Position numbers and translations under genes: made by a program
The notes under the pieces: model-generated
Seen by the model: the letters and a program-made list of their open reading frames with translations, nothing else
The model's database searches: none
What the model was told of the DNA's origin: nothing
Shown: in pieces, positions 44,671-57,600 of the stretch
Numbering within the stretch: the stretch's first letter is position 1
How the letters are laid out: every line of letters begins with the position of its first letter
NCBI GenBank assembly: GCA_038501195.1
Contig: JBBPUQ010000004.1
Coordinates: forward strand, 3,286,001 to 3,350,000
Direction: 5' to 3'
From: Nemania diffusa
Lineage: Eukaryota > Ascomycota > Sordariomycetes > Xylariales > Xylariaceae
DNA: 64,000 nucleotides

Positions 44671-44979
44671 TCAAGAATCCCGCCGGGCTTGTCCGCTCTC
44701 TGCTTTCGCAGCTTGGCCGACTTTCCACGCCGCCCACGAAACGGCGGCGCTGGTTGCAACATAGATAACAGGCCACGTCGCGGCGGCACGAAACATGGCC
44801 TTTTTCACAGCAGGGGTCGGCGTCTTTAGGACTCTTCGCTCTATAACTGAGTGCCACGCGGATTCTAAGAGAAAGCCACCAATGCAGATGCGTGTTAGGT
44901 GCTCCTTGCCCGTTGCGCTGTGGATGCGTTCGGCGAGTTGGAGAGAGTATGACTTTGGTACGGGTGGGATCGAAGCCAT
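44671..44979 (-). CDS. Small hypothetical membrane protein, 102 residues
   Basis: Single-exon frame with an ATG at 44979 (MASIPPVPKSYSLQLAERIH). The first half is amphipathic and basic, followed by CIGGFLLESAWHSVIERR. A hydrophobic segment near residues 70-92 (AMFRAAATWPVIYVATSAA to SWAAWKVG) could span a membrane, then a short polar tail. Codon use is GC-rich like true genes here, which supports it. The start region and size would fit a small mitochondrial or ER membrane protein, but I do not recognise a family. An upstream exon cannot be excluded because the frame stays open to about 45051. Confidence 0.5.
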   Translation of the reverse strand: MASIPPVPKSYSLQLAERIHSATGKEHLTRICIGGFLLESAWHSVIERRVLKTPTPAVKKAMFRAAATWPVIYVATSAAVSWAAWKVGQAAKAESGQARRDS

Positions 44980-45657
44980 CTGGAACGCGTTATATTGCTG
45001 ATAATTTTGAAACCCTCTGGTTCTCGTTAGATTTATGATTCTTCCTTGCAATGAACTGTAGAAAGGTTAGGAAGGTGTAACGATGCGAAGGTTATGTAAG
45101 AGTTGTTTATTTAGAGGAAGTGCAGGGACGCCAGATTTATTGGGCGCGCTGGCAGATGTTCTAGGCTTCATTCCTGGCGGTCAAGGGCCAAAGCTGGTGG
45201 GATTTCATTGGCTAGAGAGAGAGCACAGAGCCCTCCTGGGACCTAAGTAGACGCCCCTGGAAGCTCCCCATGCACGCTGTAGGTGTAGGTACCATCTACA
45301 GCTCATACGATGCCGCTCTCCATTCCATTTACAAATACCTATGTACTTGATCTTATCACGACAAGATTTCTATGGTGTAGATCTTTAGAATTGTTGACCG
45401 TTCTATTGTTCTTAGATACTATAGACAAAAATCTAAGTGTAGGTCTATGATAAAATCAGGCTTAGTAAGATACCATGCTGTCTACCAAAAGTCTTTGAAA
45501 TAAAGGCCAGCTGAGCACCTGATCCTCAGCAGCTTACGCCCATTGCCTAGGTGCTTAGGTATGACCCTCGCCAGTCATCACGGCACATGTTGATTCTTTG
45601 TTCCTGTTTATTTCCGTTTTTATCCCTCCGTCCTATCCCTCACGTCCAATCTGTCCT
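44980..45657. other. Intergenic region
   Basis: 678 bases between the small membrane protein start and the 3' end of the TmpA-like gene. The right half is AT-rich. I see no gene in it. Confidence 0.4.
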
Positions 45658-47224
45658 TTATGAGTCGAAGATGGCACCGTACGCCGGAACTCCGCGCGAC
45701 TGCATACCAAACACAACCTTCTCGGTGACCTTTGGGTTGGAGATGATGAACACGGCCTCGGCGTCCAGCTCGTGAACGAGCTGGTACGTCTCGGCCACGA
45801 TGTCGGGGTATCCCTTCTCGTTGGTATTCCATATGACTGCCTTCGGGTCAGCGCGGAGGACCTCGCCGACGACGCCGGGCCCGTACGTCTTCTCGGGGTC
45901 GCGCGCGCTCCAGAGCACCCGGCGTGGCGTGACGTCGGCGAACAGGAGCGACAGGCACGGCCCGATGCCCGACCCCGTCGCCACGACCACGATGCGCCGG
46001 AACAGCCGGGACGTGTACAGCAGCCCGTGCAGCGGCGCCCCGCGCACCCACAGCCGCCGCTCGTTGGGCTTCGAGATCTGCTTCTTGGTCCAGTCCCCCG
46101 CGTTGCTGACCACGACGCTGAACCCGCTGATCTTGCCCGACTCGGGCTCCACGTCCGGGATCGTCGCGAACGCGTGCCACTCCGTCAGCGGCTTGTCGCT
46201 GATCTTGACGCCGTAGAACGGCTGCATGCTGCGGTACTTGAAGTGCAGGCGCGTCGCGTGGTCGCTCAGCTTCTCGGGGTAGACGGTCGGGTGGCGGAGA
46301 CGGGACCACGAGGCGATAGTGCAGGACGTTGTGAGGATGATGAACCAGAAGTTGGGAGACCGGACGAGGACGTAGCCGATGGACGCGTTCCATTGTCTAG
46401 CGGTAACATTGGCCGAGGCGATGTTGTGCGTCCAAAAGGCTAGAAGTGCCGTCCACCCTGCGAATCTGTGGAAAGCCTCGAAGTGGTCGTGGTATTTCTT
46501 CCGCAACTCGGGATGAGCCGCCGTCAAGATGATGAAGAACATGGTGATGACGATATAGCTAGTGATGATGTTGATCAGGGTGTCGACTCGCCGATCCTCA
46601 AGATACTCTTTGGTCGCGAGAACAGTGTACAGTATGTACCAGACAACAGCAGCGGTTCCCGCACCGCTATGGCAGCCTCCATAGTGGAAGACCTTAGCAA
46701 GTCGCTTGCGGATGGACAGCGGCCACGAGTGAGGGGCGAGCACGAAGATCTCGTACACCAGGTTCACGAACTCCTCTTGCCGGAATAAGATGCAGACGAG
46801 AAGGTTGGCAGAGGCAGCACTGCCTATGTCTCGCGAATTAGGGTTACCTCGCGTTGTGATGAGAAAGACGAGAAAGACGATGAGATTGATGGTGAATATC
46901 ACTCCGAATATTTTCCGATACGATGAAGCATATTTGTCTACTACCAGTTAGTTTCTTGCGTTCTAAAGGTCTAGACACAGGATACATACGACGAATTTGC
47001 CGCGACAGGTCGGACCCTAACTGGGCCGGAAGAGTTGCTCGCTCCGGGACCACCTCGATGATAGCACTCTCTTTCTCATTGGAAAACGAGCTCTTGGTAG
47101 AGCCAGCACGGGTCGTGGGGCCAGTCGAAGCCCCTTCGAAACTTATGGAGTGTGCCACCGGCGTGATCGCACCCTGATCTGTGTCTGAATCGTGAGACAT
47201 ATCGTGGGTTATATTGTGGGACAT
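45658..47224 (-). CDS. tmpA: TmpA-like integral membrane flavoprotein
   Basis: 504 residues from two exons (46990-47224, 45658-46937). The N-terminal 80 residues are polar and Ser/Thr-rich, opening with a His-rich MSHNITHDMSHD repeat. Next come about six hydrophobic segments (IFTINLIVFLVFLITT, TAAVVWYILYTVL, TSYIVITMFFIILTAAH, FAGWTALLAFWTHNIAS). The C-terminal half resembles a ferredoxin-reductase FAD/NAD(P) module: RRIVVVATGSGIGPCLSLLF is the nucleotide-binding loop, then VLWSARDPEKTYG and AVFIISNPKVTEKVVFG. It matches what I know of Aspergillus nidulans TmpA, a membrane flavoprotein affecting conidiation, distantly related to ferric reductases. The symbol is by resemblance; orthology is unproven. 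Confidence 0.68.
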
Positions 47225-50200
47225 TTTGACTCCGAGTTATAGTCTTTTATCTCCTCTAAATGGATATAATTATGAAAGTCGAGGACCCGAGTCTAGAGGG
47301 GCAACGCTCTGGCGAAGCCGGGTTATCGAATAAGAGGATGAGGCTCTGGAAAAGCTTAGCTCAAGAGCCCAACTGTGATAGCAGCGATGCTATAGATGAT
47401 GATGCTATAGGAGGCGGGGCTATAGAAGGCGATGCTGTTAGTGGTTTCATTGACAGACAAGTTGGGACGACGATGGCCAATATATATTGGCACTCTCGAG
47501 AATGGTTTCAGCATTAAACACCATTACTTTGTGGCGTCGGTACATAATGCCTATCAAATGTCCGTATAACGAACAATGAGCCGCTCTCAGAACAAAAGAC
47601 CGACAAAGCGGTAAAAATGCCCCTGATGAAGGTCTGAGTCAGATCTGCTACGGTCATACATGCAAACCCAATCCTCCGGTATAGAGTGGTGGTTGATCGA
47701 CGGCGAATCAGCCTCGAAATGCGCCCGAGGACGAGCTCTCGGCTGCGTAATCAACGGGGGGCTGCTACCGAAATAACTCTCGAGTTGCACCGAATTATTT
47801 GAAAATTCGGTCGAGCCGGAAAACGAGAAAGTAGCCTGATCCGCTTGTAAGGGCATGTTAATCACTCTATGCTTCAGGTATAGGCCAAAACAATCTCCGG
47901 AGGCGTTGAAAAAAACAAGCTTAATTAACTCCCGATGAGGCTGAGCCGGTTGCCTATGCATACGGAGGTATCTGCTCGTCTGAGCATGCGTCCCTACCAA
48001 AAACGGGATACCCATCAATGCCTGGCCGTAAAAGCGCAGGGTATTATGAAACATAGAGCCCAATTTGGAAGTGAGTTTCTGTGCAAGGAAAGAGGTCTTG
48101 TTACTAACTTGGAATTCGCTGACCGAAGCTGGGATCCCGATAGACAATGGCTTGCATATAGGTGGCGCGAATATACATACTATGTCGACAACCCTATAAT
48201 ACCAGCTTACGTCACTTAGGCCAATATTAATAGATCATCGAAAACGAAGCTATTCACATCCTTAAATGCGAAGTAGTTATAAAGTTACTGCTAGAAAGGT
48301 ATTCGCTAGATACTAGCTGCCAATACCAATTCTACCCTTTCAGCTATACGAGACAACTCACAGGGAAGAACGGAGCAGGAACGGAGCGCAGAAAACAGGC
48401 AAGGTGAATCCAATGCAATAGCACTTAGAGAGCCATGCTTCTCGAGTAGACGGATACCCAAGATATTGGCGCTGCGGGTATATCGTATATGACGTGCATG
48501 TATGTACGGCAAGCAAGCCGGACGTAGGAGGCTTGCGGGCTAAAATATTGCTGCCGAGAGCTAGCCTCATCCAGGACGTGCAGGAGTGCAATTAAGCTTA
48601 TCGTGCGTCGAAGAGCGACCCTTAAGGTAGTATAAGGGACGTCAGTGGCTAAGAAAACTACACAAGAGTCGGGTGAGTGGGATGTCACGATAGGATAAGA
48701 TGGGTAGATATGTAGGCACGGTGAGCGAAATAACGCTCTGCCGAAGGGACCCTGCCGAAGGACCTGGCCGACTCGCATGGAAACGGTCCCTTTTTCTACG
48801 ACCTACGCCTCCTCGCTTATCCCCTCGAGTGGCCATGCGTGAATAGTTAAGCGAAGACCCATCGCCTGTCCCCTCGGAGCCTCAACAAGGGCCGATATGC
48901 ACGGTGCCAAGTGCGTGCGGGGTTGGCTGCCGGACCGGGGGCGAATCTGCCGACAGCGTTATTTATTTGTAAAAGGACGGAGCCCGAGACGGGAGTTTAT
49001 TTTATGGGGGTTTTTATTTATTCTATCGATGGCCTGCTCGACGATTTATCGAGGAGATCATTTATTTTCCAGAGTAGTATGTATTATCGGGGCTTGCGTG
49101 TACTTTATGGCCTCATTTTCACACCCGTCTTACCTATATGCACTTGATATCTGCTGTGCTTTAAATAGTTTAAGGACAGCCGAGAGCCGTGTTCAAGACG
49201 GTAGCCCGTCTGTCTGCGGCTTACTCTAGGGATGGTGTCTAGAGATGTGTGTTCGTTTCTCTGCTGACATCGATAACAGCGAGTGTAGATAAGCCTATCG
49301 CCGATCTCGAATAACTTACATAGTTGGCTGCTATCTTGGTTACTACCTAGATTACTACATATGCCCTTGTTGAACCCCTATTGTCACGTTGTGTCTCTTC
49401 GAGCTACTGCACTTACCGGGAGTGCTTCCTTCAAGCCTACCGATGCTACCGAATGCCGCGTCATCTCTGGCGCGGATGCGTTGGAGTAATTTTGCTGCGA
49501 GGATCCCCAGAGGACTTCCTCTTTGGGATACCTGGGGCTTCCATTAGATAGTCGTTACCGTTATTGGATAATCTCATTTTACTGGTGAGCGTAGCAGGTA
49601 TGGGTGTTCAGAAGTTGACCCAATTCCACGTGGCCGGTTCTACTAGAAAGTGACCTGTTTAACGCGAGCAAGCTGAAAGGTCTCACAATCGCGGCATGGT
49701 CTCCGAGGAGGCGGGGCGGGGCGGACCGCGGGGATGGTTAAGAATGTATCCATTGAGCCCCATTCCCTGGTAATGAGACATGTATACAAAATAGTATGTG
49801 TCTGTATGATTGTACAAAATATATACAAGCGAAATCTTCTTTCTGTAATACGGCCTCCGTTGTTTCTGCCCCTGACAAACCCAATACACAGAAAGAACCC
49901 CATCAAACGCCGGACATGATCTTCAACTCCCCAAATATGAACCCCCTCATCCAAGTCCTGGTAATAATGTATAAAGCCAACTCTGGGTGGATCCAGCGTC
50001 TATGTTCTTCGTCTCGTCAGCCACGGATAGTAGAGCCGCCGTACCCTGCGTACCACCTCTTTGCGTAACGACCCGCAATATTCATCGGTTGTGGAAGTAT
50101 CAGCATGTAGGTACGCAGGTAGACGACCTTTCGTTCATCGTTTAAGTCGTTTGCAAGGGGGGTTTGACTCCCGCTCCTTTTCCATCTGCTCGACATGGCG

Positions 50201-50348
50201 ATTGGCACGTGAATAACCATGTGGATTCGTTTCTTTAATCGATTTCCTGTTTATTCGTCCCCCATCACTACAAGAGTCAAAATCAGTGTCTGTCTTTTAA
50301 AGCATGATCTCTTACGAGGGCAGCAGGTGTCAGGGCAGTTACCAACCC
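47225..50348. other. Gene-poor stretch
   Basis: 3124 bases. The left end is the promoter of the TmpA-like gene. A minus-strand frame at 47587-48147 (186 codons) lacks an ATG at its start and any family resemblance. A plus-strand frame at 47260-47517 carries a small Asp/Ala/Gly repeat made from GATGCTATA units. The right end is the 3' flank of the glycosyltransferase-like gene. No feature here is firmly coding. Confidence 0.4.
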
Positions 50349-51875
50349 TTATGCAATACCCAGGTTGGCAAGCTGCTGCGAGGGATTCTTACTCCAGTCC
50401 TTGCCCCAGCTGCCTCCCTCGTTACCAGGCGACTTCTTGATGTCCCAGTCACGCTCTAACCTCCACGCGTCCTTGCCTTCTACCCCTAACTCAAGTAAAT
50501 CACACCCACGATGTCCCCATTTATCGGCAAACACCCGCCGACCAGCCTCTATCATGATCTCAACCCCGGTACTGAACCCTTCCGCATCACGGTAAAAAGG
50601 CTCGCCCTGGCCGCCCGTTTGGCGGCCCTGCCAGAGATTGCGCGTGTTACCTTCTCCCGCCCATTTGACATTTTGCATGCGCTCCGCAACCTCGACGAGG
50701 TGCTGAAACGCTTCACCCTCCTTTTCAACCCAGCTATACATACCCTGCTCGCGTTTGAGCTCGGCTTCACGGTGAGGCTGAGTTTTATCATCCGCTGGCC
50801 TAAAGACTGGATCGCCAGAAAAGGCGGCGTGCGATCCCGGGAGTCGGAATAGTGCACCGATGTCCTTGAGCGGGACACCGACGTCAAACACCAAGCCTGC
50901 CTCGCTCTGCGGCTGCCAGTACCCGGCCCAATGGAGTCGTAAGTACATATCGCAGTCGGCTGCGTGGAATGGGATATGTGTGTCCCAGCCGCCCGCATCA
51001 AGGTATGCATCGCGATTCACTAGTGTGAAGAGGTCGTAGGCGAAAAAATGGGTGGCCCATGGTGGCATGTCGGGGCCGTTGAGGTAGCGCATTAAACCGA
51101 TAGCGCGCTCGTACAAAGTAGCGAAGGGGTCGTGGTCCCAATCGTGATCACGATCCTTCTTTTTGACGTCCTGGTCACTAAATACCATGGCATCCTGGTG
51201 TGTCCAAAAGAAGAAGCGCCATTGCCTCATAAGGGCAGTATGCAAGAAGAAATTCTGGAGCTGCGCGAAGCTCAGCAACGTTGGCGTAATAATGACGTTC
51301 ACGCCCAGTTGGTGCAAGGCGGTATGGTTGAGAAAGGACGGATTTTGAAGCGTAAGTTCGTTGCGCTGATTCGCGCCAAATGTACCTGTATTCTCTACGA
51401 CGTATATATCGGCGGCCGGCCAGCCTGCTGCTATGTAGCTGCTCACGCACTGGAGGAGCAGCGGCCAGTTCGTAGTGAAGCCTACTATAAGCGGTGTGGC
51501 CTCATCAACGTGCGGACTCGGGGGGAGGTGGCGCTCTGGGATTGGCGGCGCCTTGCCCGATTTCGTCAACCAGGGGAAGTGGTCTTCCAGGGCAGGATAT
51601 CGCTGGGGCGCAGGTTTGTGGTGTTTAACATATCTCACAGGATCGCCTATGGGCGCCTGGGCATTCTGCTCGCGGACATCTGGCGCTGCAGCAGCAGGGC
51701 CAATAGGTGCGCCGGGGGCTGTCTGGGGACTGTCTGTGCCGGCGGTGTTCAACCGCGCAGACGAGATGGCGAGCGAGACGGGGGCTCGCAGAATGTAATA
51801 AACCAGAAAGGCCGCGAAGAGCAACGAGCCCCAGCGGCCGAGAACAGGCAATAACCGCTTTGGAATTGCTAGCAT
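50349..51875 (-). CDS. Glycosyltransferase-like type II membrane protein
   Basis: Intronless, 508 residues, start at the ATG at 51875 (MLAIPKRLLPVLGRWG). A single hydrophobic segment (SLLFAAFLVYYILRAP) near residues 16-32 anchors it as a type II membrane protein, probably in the Golgi. A Pro/Ala-rich stem follows to about residue 125. The catalytic-like domain begins TPLIVGFTTNWPLLLQCVSSYI, then IYVVENTGT, FFFWTHQDAMVFSD and HAADCDMYLRLHWAGYW. The last could be an acidic metal or nucleotide-sugar site. This fits fungal GT2/GT-A-like proteins of unknown specificity. A Lys/Asp/His-rich loop (QDVKKKDRDHDWDHD) interrupts the domain. Donor and acceptor sugars are unknown. Confidence 0.72.
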   Translation of the reverse strand: MLAIPKRLLPVLGRWGSLLFAAFLVYYILRAPVSLAISSARLNTAGTDSPQTAPGAPIGPAAAAPDVREQNAQAPIGDPVRYVKHHKPAPQRYPALEDHFPWLTKSGKAPPIPERHLPPSPHVDEATPLIVGFTTNWPLLLQCVSSYIAAGWPAADIYVVENTGTFGANQRNELTLQNPSFLNHTALHQLGVNVIITPTLLSFAQLQNFFLHTALMRQWRFFFWTHQDAMVFSDQDVKKKDRDHDWDHDPFATLYERAIGLMRYLNGPDMPPWATHFFAYDLFTLVNRDAYLDAGGWDTHIPFHAADCDMYLRLHWAGYWQPQSEAGLVFDVGVPLKDIGALFRLPGSHAAFSGDPVFRPADDKTQPHREAELKREQGMYSWVEKEGEAFQHLVEVAERMQNVKWAGEGNTRNLWQGRQTGGQGEPFYRDAEGFSTGVEIMIEAGRRVFADKWGHRGCDLLELGVEGKDAWRLERDWDIKKSPGNEGGSWGKDWSKNPSQQLANLGIA

Positions 51876-54674
51876 TATAATACAGCGTGGCTGCTTTCTC
51901 CTCGCAATCACCAAACTCTCCTGCGCATGTTGGTCGCTTTACTATGGAGTGTGCGTCGGCGTAGGCGCGTCGAAGCGAGTAGTCACGGCCAATGACTCGT
52001 CGATGTGATCGGATCGGTGTTATCGTTGCTGGCGTCGCTGGCGGCGTCGTCGTCGACTTTCACGGCGAGTGGAGCAGAAGTACAAGCAAAAGACCCCTAA
52101 GCTAGGTATCTAGCGGGGATGGAGGTACGAATAGATGGGTGAAAGGAGCGAATGAATGAAGAGCAACGGGCTAAGTTTGTTCTCCGCTATAGACCGATTA
52201 TAGGTGAAACAAAGAAAACGACCAGCGGGCAAGCCGCAAGAGAAGAAACGAAGCGATGATATTGGTGGCGCGAGACAATGTCTACAATGCCATGCCTCCG
52301 GTAAGCTGGGGAGTACAGAATACAGAGTACCTAGCGTGGTTGAATAAGGGGATCAAAAAAGGTCAGACAGTGGAAGGAGAGTGAGATTTCGACAGCGCAA
52401 AAAGATTTCAATTGGACCCTCAGACCGACAGCCTACCTACTTACAGTACTAGACTAGATAGGCTACCTGGGTACTCTAGGACCCTATTTGGCGCCTATTT
52501 GGGGGTTAGCGCAGTGTAGGTCCCCTACTGGCCCGCCCGCCTGTGGGCCTTGTCTGTGATGAGCTTCTCGGTGTTTATGACGATCTTACTCGTACCTCAT
52601 TATCTTCCAACCCCCGAACCCGCCCCAAATCTGCCAAGCCGGTAGATAAGTACTATCTCCCAACTGCAGGCAGAGAATGAATAAAGAAAAAAAAAATTAA
52701 ATGAAAAAGCCCACTTGCAATACAGAGTACCTAACACATAACCTTGGAGAAGGCGGGACTATATGTACACAGAGCACAACCTAATCCACTGTATAATACG
52801 CACAGGCACTGCAACCGAAGGCGTATGGATATACAGATCGAGATAACTTACGTATTCTGCACCTAGGTCAGGTATTACACATTTAACAACGGGGACACGC
52901 GTGTAAATGAGACCACGGCACCACACTACATATTGCACTATGTAGGAATACGCCTATCAAAATAATGTAATAATGAGCTCAGCTCATTCGACTAGTGTAA
53001 GCCCTAACTAAGCTATTACCATGACATACTGACATACGAGGCACCCCCCATCGAATACTTACACTACGGTAAATAGGTAGGTCATTCCTTTTCATTGTTG
53101 ACTCGAAACGCGAAATGAGCTCGTGTGCATATCTATACAGTACGCATAACATGATAGGTATGCCTAGAATAGATCTAGGACACCTATAACTCGGTAAGTT
53201 ATGATATGATGCCTAGGCACTGACAGTTAGTAACTACTCATATAAGGAGCTGAAACCTTGAGGCATCAAAGGAAACAGAATATGTAGTCCCTTAGGTACG
53301 TACAGAGAAGTATGAGGATCCTCCTCGATCTCTCCCCTATTTCCCACCAATACCTACACTACAGTAGGTAGGTTCCTATCCCACAAAACGGAGCTAGTTG
53401 CCCCTTAGACGAACCTAGTAGCTTATCGCGCCAATCTGCCACTAAGTTTCACTAACAGGCCGAGTACCTATCCGACCCGATCAACCGCCACAACTATTTT
53501 ATTACCTACTCTGGACTCGGTTATCTGCTCTCAATAAAACTCTTAAGTAAAATAAAGATGATCCCGCGGGAACTTATAAAACTTTTCTTCTGCTCGACTT
53601 TAGCCGATCCTGGCCGTTGTAGGTTGCGGGCACTCTGTCAACATTCCTTCTACCGTGCTGTATTAGCGCATTTATATTAGTGCATTTATTATAGCCCCAG
53701 AGAGGAATACGAAGTCCCATTGGGCTGTTGCGAGTTACCTAAACCACTAAATCACACCATTGAGCATTGGCGTTAGTTACCTTGCCTTTTAATAGGACAA
53801 CGCATAGCCTTGGTACAGCCCTGTGTGGCATAAAAATAAAGCCATCGGACTCTTCTGGAAATAGTGGAATGTGCTAGTCCTGAGCTGTCACCGCTTCGCA
53901 GGTGCTAGCAGATGCTGTCCCCTATGGGGCATGGGAATACCAAGGAATACGACATCGTGAGACGCAAGGTGGCTTCGAATCTACATACCGCCTATATCGA
54001 TCTAGTGGCTAATTTACGGTGAGATGCTGGATCGTCAGCCCACCCCCTGTTAATGCAAATAGATAAGAACCCAAGTTAAGGCATCTTCGCACATGCTGTA
54101 ATTCGCTTTACCCGGTTCTGCTTTTGATATACACTGTTGCAAAACCAGGAATGGCATTACGGCTAGGCAGATCTTACTTGCCAAGCGAGGCACCTACACT
54201 AACTCCGACGGATGCGATCATCACAATCCACGTTAATCGGGTCTATAAGCGCATCACCTGACATTTGTTGCTTTAACACTTATACATTATGCAGACATAT
54301 GTACAATATGTGCCCTAGACCACCCGTCGATGTATAGATTGGCACAACAATTACACAATCCCGTGGCTCTCCTCCCATTTGGGCATGGCTCTAGTGTACA
54401 CTGAGCAGGTCCGGCTCAAATGGACAAAGAGTATTACCCTCGTCAATCATGTGACAGAAACCGACCACCTCCTTTGAATCAAAATAAGCCGGTATAACTC
54501 CTACGCTGCTTTCCTTGCCGGGTGAATGTATCCAGGGCACCGAACTGCAATGCACCTCGAGTCAAAACTTCTTGATATCCTAGAGCATCAGATCTGGGGT
54601 TCCTCAGCTCGCCATGACATGTCGATGTCGAGAATCCACTACCACTGTGTTCCATGTCTTCGCCTTAATATTGA
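51876..54674. other. Gene-free AT-rich stretch
   Basis: 2799 bases. The right end holds the 3' flank of the DOCK gene and the left end the promoter of the glycosyltransferase-like gene. It contains an A-run near 52684-52696, TAGGTA-type motifs (near 53077; inverted pair tacctac...gtaggta at 53351-53370) and no open frame I can support. Confidence 0.5.
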
Positions 54675-57600
54675 TCATTGCTCTTCGTTTACGCCCCCCA
54701 TGATTCCATTAGATCTGCTCGGCTTCTTCCCGAGTTTCAATATACTCAACCGTTTTCTAACAGATCTGATTCTCATAACACCACCTTCTATAGATCGACC
54801 AAAATCTTGCTCAGAGATGTCGACTATCTCTCTGCTTTTGTTTGAACGGTCCAGCATAGAGACCGATGTCATGGCATCGGCACTGCCATTTCTATAGTGG
54901 TTGAAACTTGAATTGGTATCACTGGACTGTGTTCGTAAGACACGGTTCAGGTTCTCCTTGCTCTTGCTATATTGGCTGTTAGATTCACTGCTTTCTCCAG
55001 TGATATGTGTAAAGCCCGTGGTTTCCCCATTTGGCTGTCGGGAAGCTTTCGTCTTACCACCTAGAAAGCTTAGTCGAGCACCATGCTGCCGCATAGCTAT
55101 AGGCTGTACAGCGGATGCTTCTTCCACGATACCGGTGCCATTGGTCAACGAGGTCCGTATAGTTCCTCTCAGCTGCCCGCTTTCTCTTGTAGGTGACGAT
55201 CGCTGCCATGTTGGCGAGACCCCAGAGCTAGTATCCCTCTGGGGTCGGGTTGGCGCAAAGATAGCGATTTCCGGGGCAAAAGTCGAGGCGAAGTCTGTAA
55301 TTTGAGTTAGAGGCGATTGATACCGAAGACCAACAACTACGTCAACTTACGTAGATACAAATCCTGGTAGCCCTTAGCCAGGATTGGGTTTGAGCTCCCC
55401 GAGAAGCTAGTGAGGGCACGCTTGATCATGATTGCATGATCAATCAGTGCAATCCTGATAGAGTTCTCTTGCCTGCTCAGTTCGGGTTCCACTTCATCTA
55501 TATCTTCTAGGTCGACAACCGGCAATAACTTCCGATAGCAAGCAACACTTGTCTCCGACTCTGGAAGAACCGAGATACTAATTGCACCAATCATCAAATG
55601 GGCAAGATCATTATTGTCTGGGCTATCGGCGAGTTGTCGTTCAACCGCCGTCATTTCTTGGGTCTTTCGCACAATTCGCTCCAATCCTGTCTCTTTAGCG
55701 TTCAACTTAATGTGCCCGACGTCTATGATCTCACTACGTCGCAAGATCGAGGGAAATGTCTCGTTAGTAGTGTATACGATCTTCTCGGCATAGTGTTCGG
55801 CGACTGGGCCGCTCGTATTGCGTTTGGAGGAAACCGAGAATGTCTGGGGGTTGCTAGAAAGCAAGAAGTCACGGATTGGATGTGCAACACGAGCGCGCTG
55901 GAAGACCTGATGTTGTAGGTCACGGTGCGGAGAAAGTGCCGAGACTATGAGATATTGTCCTTCGATTTCACTATCCACATCCCCATTAGTGAGAATCTGG
56001 GCAGCTTGATATTGTTCTTGCATGCGATCTGTAAACGCAGTGGTCCGTTCCCCATGTGAGCCCTCGTACACATACGCCTTGTCCCGCAAGTTAATAGGAA
56101 AACCAAGTCCTTTGAACACAACCTTGAAATACTTCGGTATCGGCTTGTCACCTTTGGCTAGTGTTTCGTATATTGTCGCAATAGCTCTCTCTGTTCTCGC
56201 TAGCTTCGCGAAATCAAAGACATTGCTCTCATACTGTGTCCGAAGTTCATTATAGGCAACAAGAGCACTGCTCCAAGCTTCACCCTCTTCAAAATGCTTG
56301 ATCATCTCGAAAAAGAGGCGCTCTTTCCGTTCAAAATGGGACTGCTCCGGGAAATTTGGCTCCGTCAAGGCAGGTGTTATTGCAGCGGGATCCCAGTCAT
56401 ACAAGTCTGCATGAAGTCGCAGCGCCAAGCCAGCTTCTGTATGATACCCTATACCACGTTGTAGTGCGGCGAGCTGATGCACATATCGAATGAATATGTC
56501 TTCTTTATGCATATCCCGGAGAAACTCCATCAATTCGAGGCGGTTCATCAAGTTAGATGCTTCGCCGCTAGCATCACCGCTGTGAACTGCTACCAACAAA
56601 TCCAAGAACACGTCTAGGGTTGCAATCAACTCCTTGAGTGCAGTATAAAGGGGGTCGTCCTCGATCAGAGACAGAGACTCAAAGCGCTCGAGCAATTCAC
56701 CAATGAAGAGCTTTTGCATAATACTCTCGGTCATCGCCTGATCCTTGAAGAACAAGTCCAAGCAATCAATCATCTCGGTTTGAATGACGGATAAGTCCTC
56801 GCTTAGAGTCCACTCACTGACAATCATGGTTTGTAAGACCTCAACCGCCACTTTTCGAAGACCACCATGGACGCTTAGACAGAGTTGAACAATAGGGCCT
56901 ACAAGGCTGGGTACATATTGAACTTGGTAGCCGCCCATTTTTAAGAGTCCGTAGCGCATCCGTTCATCCGAGCTCGTATCCCAGCCCACAGCTTCCCATG
57001 TTCGTCTAAGGAGTTCGGCGCCGTGCTCTCTTACATCGCCAGCGATCTTCCAGACAGCCCTTCGCTTCTGCTCTGGGAATGTTTCAAGTGCCAAGCAGCC
57101 ACTCCCTACGAGTTTAAGTAGAGTCATGAAGAACAAACGCCAAAGTTCTGTATCAAAGTCTTCAGCATCATCAGGATCAGGTAGAGCAGAGTCTAAGAGA
57201 ATCCCAGCAAGATACTGCAGTGTCCTAATGGTGGATTTGTGATGATAGGTGTAGACACTAAGCCAATTCGAAGGGAAAGCCTCCCCCTGCAAGATGCTCA
57301 GATGAACCTGGAGAGTATTCTTGAGAACGGTCGTGATATCATCCACAGACAACTCGAGCTGCATCCCATTAGGTGAGTTCGATGATGCAGACAACAAGGC
57401 AGAAAGCTCGATTAGGGGCTCGTCGAAGTGGACCGGCCCGCCTGGTAAAGGTTTGCTAGGAAAGGGGTATGAAGTGGGGAAGAGAAGTGAGAATCGGTCC
57501 TTGGGTTTCCGCTCAGTGGATTGAATAGCTAAGAATGAGTCAACTATCTTCGGTACGTAGTCAGGAATCTCTGAGTTGAGATAGTGGATTTGACTAGCCA

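Noticed and set aside
47260..47517. Plus-strand frame with Asp/Ala/Gly repeat
   Set aside because: Explained by a short GATGCTATA-type DNA repeat; no other coding evidence.
47587..48147. 186-codon frame on the minus strand
   Set aside because: No ATG at its start, no family resemblance, composition like the surrounding AT-rich DNA.
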